A stretch of 24,652 bases of DNA. Source: DP-36 sp036004365. Its GTDB lineage: Bacteria > Desulfobacterota > Binatia > UBA9968. The DNA lies in the NCBI GenBank assembly GCA_036004365.1, contig DASYRN010000255.1, positions 1-24,652 of the forward strand. The letters are read 5' to 3'. Positions 8,569 to 14,396 of this stretch are shown in pieces (the stretch's first letter is position 1; every line of letters starts with the position of its first letter). The notes beneath the pieces were generated by a model. It saw nothing but the letters and a program-made list of their open reading frames with translations. It was not told where the DNA came from and searched no databases. Position numbers and translations under genes: made by a program.

Positions 8569-8591
8569 AGCCGACTCTCCGTAATCGGCCC

Positions 8592-9038
8592 CTACGGTGT
8601 CGACTGCAACACCGACTTTAGTAGCCTCTTTTTGAATTCGATAAATTCGGTATCATCCAGATCTCTCTCCGACGGCTGAAAGGGATTGTCCGCGATCTCT
8701 ACAACGCGAGATGGCCGGGCGGAAAGGATCACGATGCGGTCGCCCATGTAAGCTGCCTCTTCCACGTCATGCGTTACCAACAGCGCCGTCTGTTTAAGCC
8801 GACTGCAGATTGAAAGGGTATCCTCTCGGAGCTTGCGCGCAGTCAATTGATCCAGTTTGCTGTAGGGTTCATCCATCAGAAGCACCTCTGGCTCGATGAC
8901 AAGCGCGCGTGCGAGTCCAACTCTTTGGCGCATTCCTCCGGACAAGTAAAGCGGGTACTGCTTGCGAAATTCGAGTAAATCGATGAGGTTCAGATATTTT
9001 TCGATTCTGTATTCCCATTCGCCCTTCGGTACTTTCAT
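8592..9038 (-). pseudogene. Truncated ABC transporter ATPase (SsuB/TauB-like), C-terminal half only
   Basis: The 148-residue frame begins inside an ABC ATPase domain. It has the signature LSGGM at 32-36, Walker B EVLLMDEP at 51-58 and the H-loop His at 90, but no Walker A and no Q-loop. Relatives of this NitT/TauT type are about 250 residues, so roughly the first 100 are missing. In the 106 bases between this frame and the DUF763 gene I could find no Walker A in any frame, so the loss is a deletion or rearrangement rather than a frameshift. It lies in operon order with the frameshifted binding-protein gene, and no permease is present. It cannot hydrolyse ATP alone and is best read as a gene remnant. 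ATG 9038 is the first start in this frame, not a real family start. Confidence 0.82.
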
Positions 9039-9040
9039 CC

Positions 9041-9063
9041 CAGCTCACGGCTGAAGGCCGAGG
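9041..9063. repeat. Repeat fragment at the broken end of the ATPase remnant
   Basis: The stretch around GCTCACGGCTGAAGGCCGA resembles part of the element seen near 20288-20345 (CTGAAGGCCGA against CTGAAGGCCGACT on the minus strand). It begins within a few bases of where ATPase homology ends. The rest of the 9039-9144 gap contains no recognisable gene. The match is short and may be chance. Confidence 0.35.
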
Positions 9064-9144
9064 CGGCCTCGTCCTGAGCAGCGAGAATTTTCCCTTGTTC
9101 AGCCATTATCCTTCTTTCATCGCTCTGGATTCGTGGCCAAGTTA

Positions 9145-10245
9145 TCAAACGGAAACAACAGAAGCATCCTCGGGAAAGAGCTGAAGGAGCCGCTTGAGAG
9201 CGTTTTGCTTTTCAGTTCGGTCTACCTTCGCGCGCTCGAGAGATTTTCTCAAAATCTCAATAGAACGGTCGTAAACTCTTCGATCAACCGGGAACGGATG
9301 CCCGTCCTTTCCCCCATGGGCGAAGCTGAACTTGGCCGGATCCTTCCATGAGGCGGGTGTTCCATAGGTGATCTCAGAGATCAAGGCGAGGGCTCGAAGC
9401 GTCTTCGCCCCAACACCGGGCATTCCTAGCAGCGTCTCGAAGTCCCCGGCTTTTTGCTCGTAGGTTCGAAACAGGACTTTTTCGATAGACTGCGGATGGA
9501 GATCCTGGATTCTTACCTCATGGTGGCTGGGCAGCGAAAGCGTCTGGAGCCTCCTGATCTCTGCAGTAATCTTCGTCGGCTCTTCGTGTGAGAGCTCTGT
9601 AATAAGTTTCTGCGCTTGCGTGCTTTCGTGCGCGACCAAATTCAGGGTCTGCTGCCGCTTTAGGCTGCTGCATATCGCCGCGTGAGGATCCCGGGTGAGC
9701 GATTGAATGTTCTCAGAGTACCAATGATAGCGGCGGGCGTAGCGATCGCTCATTCCCTGTTGAACGACCGCCCACGAACCTTTGAGTGTAAAGAAAAAAT
9801 TATGATGGTAGAGTTGAAAGCCGTCCTGAATGGCGTTGTTGTCGATCTTGGCGGTTAGGCGGCTGAGATAGACGAGATCTTCCGGGTTGCGCTCGAGGGG
9901 AAGTCTCTCACCGGCCGCGGTGATTTCCGATGGCGTCTTGCGCGAGGTCGCTCCTTTCCCCCCGGCGACGACAAGACCAAGATCGCGCTCCATCCCCTTG
10001 AGCCCTTCCTTAAGGGCGCCGCATACGGTTGTGGTCACTCCGGAGGAGTGCCAATCAAAACCCAGAACGCAGCCGAGGGACTGGAACCAGTAGGGGTCGG
10101 AGATGCGGATGAGCAGCTCTTCCGGACCCTGCTCTTCAACGACGAGACGGACGATTTCGCGCCCGAGCCGGACCATCCGTTGAAACAGCCAGGCGGGCGC
10201 TCTACCGCCGTGAAGCGGAAGATAGGCGATACCTGTCTGTTGCAT
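9145..10245 (-). CDS. DUF763 protein with glycosylase-like helix-hairpin-helix
   Basis: This 366-residue protein of the uncharacterised DUF763 family is recognised from its opening (TGIAYLPLHGGRAPAWLF), the DPYWFQSLGCVLGFDWHSSG segment near 50-69 and the C-terminal FAHGGKDGHPFPVDRRVYD block near 308-326. Residues 272-290 (LLGMPGVGAKTLRALALIS) form a helix-hairpin-helix very like that of HhH-GPD DNA glycosylases, with Lys281 where EndoIII-type enzymes have the catalytic Lys. Asp321 in PVDRRV resembles the downstream Asp of AVDTHV. No iron-sulfur cysteine cluster follows. A role in DNA binding or repair is inference. It starts at ATG 10245, 6 bases after the small upstream gene, so the two are translationally linked. 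Length and start are ordinary for the family. Confidence 0.85.
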   Translation of the reverse strand: MQQTGIAYLPLHGGRAPAWLFQRMVRLGREIVRLVVEEQGPEELLIRISDPYWFQSLGCVLGFDWHSSGVTTTVCGALKEGLKGMERDLGLVVAGGKGATSRKTPSEITAAGERLPLERNPEDLVYLSRLTAKIDNNAIQDGFQLYHHNFFFTLKGSWAVVQQGMSDRYARRYHWYSENIQSLTRDPHAAICSSLKRQQTLNLVAHESTQAQKLITELSHEEPTKITAEIRRLQTLSLPSHHEVRIQDLHPQSIEKVLFRTYEQKAGDFETLLGMPGVGAKTLRALALISEITYGTPASWKDPAKFSFAHGGKDGHPFPVDRRVYDRSIEILRKSLERAKVDRTEKQNALKRLLQLFPEDASVVSV

Positions 10246-10251
10246 TCTTAC

Positions 10252-10497
10252 CTAGTCGTCCAGATCGCCAAAATAGTCCCGTAAAATTCTTTGCTTGATG
10301 TATTCCAAGGCACCCAAATCTTCGATGATGTCGCCGCCGGTATCGTAAAAGAGGATGTCCCCGTTTCGATTGCGACCGATGGCGACTAACCATTCCAATT
10401 CTTCTCGATCTTGCAGAAGGTAGTTGATAGCCTGGTTGGCCCCCTTGCTGGCGATAATCGTCACCTTGGGGTTGGGAGTCTTTCTCGGTTCCGACAT
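10252..10497 (-). CDS. Small conserved-looking protein of unknown function, upstream partner of DUF763
   Basis: I do not recognise this 81-residue protein. It is soluble, without Cys, signal peptide or membrane segment. A basic N-terminus (MSEPRKTPNPKVTIIASKG) is followed by a segment reading like strand-turn-strand (WLVAIGRNRNGDILFYDTG), and it ends in an acidic tail (YFGDLDD). A strong AGGAGG lies 8 bases upstream of ATG 10497, which supports real translation. It is the first gene of a two-gene unit, with its stop only 6 bases from the DUF763 start, so a shared function is likely. Nothing in the sequence assigns an activity. Confidence 0.75.
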   Translation of the reverse strand: MSEPRKTPNPKVTIIASKGANQAINYLLQDREELEWLVAIGRNRNGDILFYDTGGDIIEDLGALEYIKQRILRDYFGDLDD

Positions 10498-10596
10498 GAA
10501 AGCGCCTCCTGACTGGTGGAAGTTTAGCTCAGGGGCTCAACTTGCACAACTGCGATTTCGGGGAGCACAAGCGGGGTTTATTCGAAACCCTATTGG

Positions 10597-10686
10597 TCAT
10601 TCTGAGGCGAAGCTCAAGAATCTCGGTGGACGAATCGAGACGTTCGCGGAGGCTGCGCTGAGATTCTTCACTGTGTTCAGAATGAC
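10597..10686. repeat. Interspersed inverted repeat (CATTCTGA...GAATCTC family)
   Basis: The 285-base gap 10498-10782 carries no convincing gene apart from the leader of the 81-aa gene at its left edge. It holds a long imperfect inverted repeat. The left arm (about 10597-10625) reads GTCATTCTGAGGCG to AAGAATCTC. The right arm (10660-10686) reads GAGATTCTTCACTG to CAGAATGAC, its near reverse complement. Transcripts could fold into a hairpin with 25 or more paired bases. Similar sequences are scattered through many environmental bacterial genomes, and their translation gives the recurrent spurious peptide CHSEHSEES, seen here on the minus strand. Its place downstream of the amidohydrolase gene would suit transcript 3'-end protection. 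Confidence 0.75.
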
Positions 10687-10782
10687 AGGCGAAGGACTGA
10701 GGGTGACTCACTCAGCGGTTCGTTTTGAGGGGAAGGTAGGCTTTTAGCCCGCATGGATGAATCTCTCTACTTAGAGCCGGAG

Positions 10783-11823
10783 TCAGTCGCTGAGTCCGTA
10801 CATCGCCCTGGCGTTGTCGTACAGGATTTTTTTCTTGGCCTCAGGGGAGAGGTCCTCCCGCGCTTGAAGCGTATGCATCGATTCCGGAAACTCGTTGTCC
10901 CAGTGGGGGATATCCGAAGCATAGACGAAATGATCTTCGCCCACATACTTCAGGGTTTCAGGGATGAGCTTCTCTTCGGCCTCAACGCTGAAATAGATTG
11001 GCCGTTCTCGAACACAGTCGCTCGGTCGCCTCTTTAAGTTGGGAGTTTCGATCTCGCCGCGCTTCTCCCAGTGCTCGTCCATGCGATCGAGCCAGTAAGG
11101 AAGCCACGTGCAGCCGATCTCCAGAAAGGCCAGACGAAGCTTGGGAAACCGCTCCGGCACGCCTTGAAAGATCATGCTGGTAAACTGCTGGAATATACCG
11201 ACGGGAAAAGCAACGGTGTGGACCTCCGTGAAAGTCTCAAACATACCAGCGCCGAGTTCATGGGAGCCGTTTCGCGTCCCGTGAATGCCGATGAGGCATC
11301 CTAATCTCTGGGCCTCTTCGTAAATAGGGTCGTAAAAGCGATGTCCCAGAGGCAATTGCAGCCCGACCGTCTTAAAAGATGCGCCGGCGAAGCCGAGTTC
11401 CTTGACCGCTCTGCGCAACTCCGAAGCCGCGGCCTCCGGCTCCTGCTGGGGTAGCAGGGCGACCGGTTTAATCCGGTCCGATACCTTGGCCCAGTGGTCA
11501 TGGACATAGTTGTTATATGCGCGGCAAAGCGCTTTGGCGTAGCCTATCTCGCGCACCCGCGATACGTCGCCGGCTCCCGTCGAATAAAGGAAGGCCATCT
11601 CCATATTGTGTTCATCCATGATTCGGAGCCAGTCTTGAGCCTTGAGATCTCTGCGGCACCAGTCGCGATTCTTGGGAAGCCTTCCTTGAAGGTGACCGTC
11701 CCATGGCTCCTGAAAACTGAGCGGCCCGCTCCGCCTGTCATAAGGAGGCTCCAGATAGGAACGGAGGAGGTCGTTCTGTTCGATCAGATGGCCGTCGGCG
11801 TCGATGAATGTCTGGTTTTTCAT
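10783..11823 (-). CDS. Amidohydrolase-family (ACMSD-like) metal-dependent hydrolase or decarboxylase
   Basis: This 346-residue TIM-barrel protein is of the amidohydrolase-2 type, whose members hydrolyse or decarboxylate cyclic and aromatic acids. The metal site can be traced: DADGH at 8-12 replaces the usual HxH, with His181 in IGIHGT, Glu235 in LEIG and Asp304 in YASDIPHWD. The Asp-for-His change in the first motif is common in a subgroup found in uncultured soil bacteria, so it is not necessarily a defect. Start ATG 11823 is preceded by AAGGAG 8 bases upstream. It lies 80 bases downstream of the RNA methyltransferase gene on the same strand. The substrate is unknown; with UbiD nearby, an aromatic-acid pathway is possible. 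Confidence 0.88.
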   Translation of the reverse strand: MKNQTFIDADGHLIEQNDLLRSYLEPPYDRRSGPLSFQEPWDGHLQGRLPKNRDWCRRDLKAQDWLRIMDEHNMEMAFLYSTGAGDVSRVREIGYAKALCRAYNNYVHDHWAKVSDRIKPVALLPQQEPEAAASELRRAVKELGFAGASFKTVGLQLPLGHRFYDPIYEEAQRLGCLIGIHGTRNGSHELGAGMFETFTEVHTVAFPVGIFQQFTSMIFQGVPERFPKLRLAFLEIGCTWLPYWLDRMDEHWEKRGEIETPNLKRRPSDCVRERPIYFSVEAEEKLIPETLKYVGEDHFVYASDIPHWDNEFPESMHTLQAREDLSPEAKKKILYDNARAMYGLSD

Positions 11824-11903
11824 CTTTCAATCTCCTTGAAGGGTTTCTTTAGTTCTCACCGATGAAGGGCATAACAGAGAGCCGTTTTTCTGTCAATGCA
11901 ATC

Positions 11904-13190
11904 CTATGTGCGAATGATTTCAGCCAGAGTCTCGACGTGAAAGGTGTGAGGGAACAAATCGAAAGGTTGTATTCTTGTAACTCTGTAGCCCTTACCGTTC
12001 AGGCCTGCGAGATCTCGCGCCAAGGTCGTAGGATTGCAGGAAATGTAAAAAACTCTTTCCGCTCCGAGAGAAGATAAGTCTTCTTCCAAACCTTTAGCGC
12101 CGGAGCGGGGAGGGTTGAGAATAATTTTAGAGAACTTCTCGCCGCTTTTCGCCAGGTATTGGACTGCCTTGAGTGCAGGAGAACAAACCCAGCGGATGTT
12201 TTCCAAACCGTTTGAACGGCTGTTTTCTTGGCCGGATTGAACGGCTCTGCGGCTTCGCTCCGCTGCCAGAACCCTTTCAGAGCGCCGAGCTATCGGCAGA
12301 GTGAAGTTGCCCGCGCCGGAGTAGAGTTCGAGAATTCGGTCCTGATGGTGAAACTCTGCCCAAGACAAGAGTTTCTGGACCAACAGACGGTTGGCCGCGC
12401 GGTTCGCCTGAGTGAAGGTCTCTGCGTCTGCTTCTATTCTTATTCCATCCTCGGGATAGACGGAAATTTTTCCTTGCCCCCATGAACGGCGCCATCCTCG
12501 GCCGAAAAGCGTCAAGCCACGTATCTCTCTGTGCCGCGATAAAAATAAGGAGCTTGCCTGGTCATTGTCAATGCAGAAGGCTCCGTCTCGGGCTTCCGCC
12601 ACGAAGACGATCCGTTCTCCGTCATCATCCCGGATGCCTTCCGCCTGGTGGACAGGCGTTTTGAGCTGGTGGATCCACTCTTTCAAAAGGGCCAGGTTGC
12701 GGTCTACCTTGTTATCGCTGATCCTGCAGGAATCGATTTCGATGATTTCGTGCGAGAATGCTCGATAAAGCCCGGCTCTCTTTTGCCCATCCACCTGCAA
12801 GCGAATGCGGCTTCGGTAACCGTATTCCTCTGGGGAAGGAACGATAGGGAAGAGCTCGAAGCCTTCCAACTTTCCGATGCGGCGCAACGCATCTTCGACG
12901 TTTTTCTGCTTCGCGGCGAGCTGAGCTGAGTAATCGATATGCTGCCATGGGCAGCCTCCGCACTTGCCGAAATAAGGACACAGAGGAGTTTGGCGCAGAG
13001 GAGAAGGGTTGAGAAGTTCCGTCATTTGGCCAATGGCATAGCTTCCTCGTTGCTCTATGATTCGAATCCTTGCTTCATCTCCCGGCGCGGTGAGAGGCGT
13101 CAAGATTGCCTGTCCATCGCTGCGGCCGACGCCGTACGGACCATAGGATAGGGAGTGAATTTTTAGGATCACAGATTCTGCTGCAGCCAT
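11904..13190 (-). CDS. rlmD: 23S rRNA (uracil-5-)-methyltransferase, TrmA/RlmD family
   Basis: This 428-residue class-I SAM methyltransferase makes 5-methyluridine in RNA. An N-terminal TRAM-like segment (about 5-60) is followed by the [4Fe-4S] ligands Cys71, Cys77, Cys80 and Cys155, spaced as in E. coli RlmD. The SAM motif ELYSGAGNF is at 288-296, NPPRSGAKG at 359-367, the nucleophile Cys385 in ISCNPTTLARD and the general base Glu420 in HVETLAE. All key residues are present and length is normal. The choice between RlmD, RlmC and TrmA specificity is uncertain; the iron-sulfur cluster excludes classical TrmA. Start ATG 13190 lacks a clear ribosome binding site. It diverges from the DUF309 gene. 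Confidence 0.92.
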   Translation of the reverse strand: MAAAESVILKIHSLSYGPYGVGRSDGQAILTPLTAPGDEARIRIIEQRGSYAIGQMTELLNPSPLRQTPLCPYFGKCGGCPWQHIDYSAQLAAKQKNVEDALRRIGKLEGFELFPIVPSPEEYGYRSRIRLQVDGQKRAGLYRAFSHEIIEIDSCRISDNKVDRNLALLKEWIHQLKTPVHQAEGIRDDDGERIVFVAEARDGAFCIDNDQASSLFLSRHREIRGLTLFGRGWRRSWGQGKISVYPEDGIRIEADAETFTQANRAANRLLVQKLLSWAEFHHQDRILELYSGAGNFTLPIARRSERVLAAERSRRAVQSGQENSRSNGLENIRWVCSPALKAVQYLAKSGEKFSKIILNPPRSGAKGLEEDLSSLGAERVFYISCNPTTLARDLAGLNGKGYRVTRIQPFDLFPHTFHVETLAEIIRT

Positions 13191-13209
13191 TGAAGATTGG
13201 TAGCTTCCA

Positions 13210-13258
13210 GCATTCAGCTATCAGCAGCCAAAAATGAAAGCTCGGCGCTGAGAGCTAA
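13210..13258. repeat. Interspersed repeat copy upstream of rlmD
   Basis: The segment reads CATTCAGCTATCAGCAGCC, then AAGCTCGGCGCTGAGAGCT. The same words (GCTGATAGCT, AGCTCGGC, GCTGAGAGCTA) recur at 20310-20345, so this is probably a second, rearranged copy of a dispersed element. It lies in the 144-base divergent gap 13191-13334. Confidence 0.5.
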
Positions 13259-13275
13259 AGCTTTGCTTTCTGTCA

Positions 13276-13310
13276 TTGCTTATCTATGGCGTGCTATACG
13301 ATAGTATAAG
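13276..13310 (+). promoter_or_regulatory. Candidate promoter and AT-rich palindrome for the DUF309/YbbAP-like operon
   Basis: TTGCTT at 13276-13281 could act as a -35 box, with GATAGT at 13300-13305 as a weak -10 at 18-base spacing. The same place carries the short palindrome TATAC-GATA-GTATA (13295-13308), in the most AT-rich part of the divergent gap. The match is by eye and the boxes are imperfect. Confidence 0.3.
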
Positions 13311-13334
13311 TATCATAAAGAGGAAAGCAGATTG

Positions 13335-13706
13335 ATGAAAAGCGAGTACGATCCCCGGTTTCTCAAAGGAATCGAAGAATTTAACGCCCGACTTTATTTC
13401 GAATGTCATGAGACCTTGGAAGAGATCTGGTTGGAGGACCACGGACCCGATCGAGAGTTCTACCAGGGAATCATTCAGATCGCGGCCGGCTATTTCAAGT
13501 GGGAGCAGGAAGTTCTCATCGGCGCAATCAAACTTTGGCGATCCGGACTGGAGAAGCTTGAAAAATACCCTGCAATTCACCTGGGCGTCAATCTGGACTC
13601 CTTTGTTCGAGGAGTTCGAGATAACCTGAAAGAGGTCGAAGCGTCCCATCGGAAAGGCGGGGAATGCCCCGAACTTAGCGTTCCACTGCTTTCTTTTATC
13701 GTCTAA
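13335..13706 (+). CDS. DUF309 domain protein
   Basis: This 123-residue helical protein of unknown biochemical function matches DUF309. The hallmarks are FNARLYFECHETLEEIW at 14-30, with the conserved His-Glu pair and Trp, followed by FYQGIIQIAAGYFKW near 39-53 and an AIKLWRSGLEKL helix. The His/Glu pattern suggests a metal or active-site pocket, but no reaction is established. I took ATG 13335, with GAGGAAAG just upstream; the preceding TTG is unlikely. It lies 12 bases before the ABC ATPase gene and is the first gene of a three-gene operon. Confidence 0.85.
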   Translation: MKSEYDPRFLKGIEEFNARLYFECHETLEEIWLEDHGPDREFYQGIIQIAAGYFKWEQEVLIGAIKLWRSGLEKLEKYPAIHLGVNLDSFVRGVRDNLKEVEASHRKGGECPELSVPLLSFIV

Positions 13707-13718
13707 ATTCCTTTTACG

Positions 13719-14396
13719 ATGATCCGTTCGATTGATGTGCACAAGGTCTATAGGCAGGGCAAAAGCGAAATCGTTGCCCTGGCCGGAGTGTCGTTAGACG
13801 TTCACGAAAAAGAATTTGTAGTCATCATGGGGCCGAGCGGGTCCGGAAAGAGCACTTTGCTTCATCTGATGGGGGGATTGGACCACCCTACGCGAGGCGA
13901 GATTGTGATCGACGGGCAAATCATTTCCCGGATGCCAGACCGCAAAGTTACTTTGCTGAGAAGAAGCAAGATCGGCTTCATCTTTCAATTCTTCAATTTG
14001 CTTCCCACCTTGACGGGGCTGGAAAACGTTATGCTACCGCTGATTCTTGACGGTCACCCGACGAAACCGGCTCGCAACCGGGCGGAAGCGCTTTTGGAGG
14101 CGGTCAGTCTGGCCTCCCGGAGAGATCATCTGCCCGAAGAGCTTTCAGGCGGAGAGATCCAACGACTCGCCATTGCCCGAGCCCTGGCCTTCCAACCGCC
14201 GATCCTGCTCGCTGACGAGCCCACGGGGAACCTCGACTCAAAGACCGGCGAGGAAATCCTGCAGCTTCTCCGGCGCATCAACCGAGAGAATGGTTGCACG
14301 TTGGTTATGGTGACTCACAACCGGGAAGCCGCAGGCTACGGCGATCGGATCATCACACTCAGAGACGGCAAAGTGGAAAAGGAGGGCTTACAGTGA
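13719..14396 (+). CDS. ABC transporter ATP-binding protein, LolD/MacB/YbbA-like
   Basis: This 225-residue ATPase pairs with FtsX-type permeases. Walker A GPSGSGKST is at residues 39-47, Q-loop FQ at 89-90, signature LSGGE at 142-146, Walker B ILLADE at 162-167 with GNLD at 170-173, and the H-loop His at 200. FQFFNLLPTLTGLENV after the Q-loop is typical of the LolD/MacB branch. Size matches E. coli YbbA. Its TGA overlaps the GTG of the next gene (GTGA at 14393-14396), strong evidence that the two act together. The branch drives lipoprotein release, mechanotransmission or hydrophobic-compound extraction rather than ordinary import. Confidence 0.93.
   Translation: MIRSIDVHKVYRQGKSEIVALAGVSLDVHEKEFVVIMGPSGSGKSTLLHLMGGLDHPTRGEIVIDGQIISRMPDRKVTLLRRSKIGFIFQFFNLLPTLTGLENVMLPLILDGHPTKPARNRAEALLEAVSLASRRDHLPEELSGGEIQRLAIARALAFQPPILLADEPTGNLDSKTGEEILQLLRRINRENGCTLVMVTHNREAAGYGDRIITLRDGKVEKEGLQ

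Noticed and set aside
9035..9106. Minus-strand 23-codon frame (MAEQGKILAAQDEAASAFSR...) whose TGA overlaps the ATG of the truncated ATPase
   Set aside because: Although it has a GAAGGA upstream and an ATGA overlap, the downstream ATG is not a natural ATPase start and the frame runs through repeat-like sequence at a rearrangement point, so the coupling is probably accidental.
10529..10711. Minus-strand 60-codon frame containing CHSEHSEES
   Set aside because: This peptide is the usual translation of the CATTCTGA/GAATCTC interspersed repeat and is not a real protein.
13055..13075. GATTCGAATCC, resembling a tRNA T-arm
   Set aside because: It lies inside the rlmD coding sequence and no acceptor, D-arm or anticodon arm can be drawn around it.
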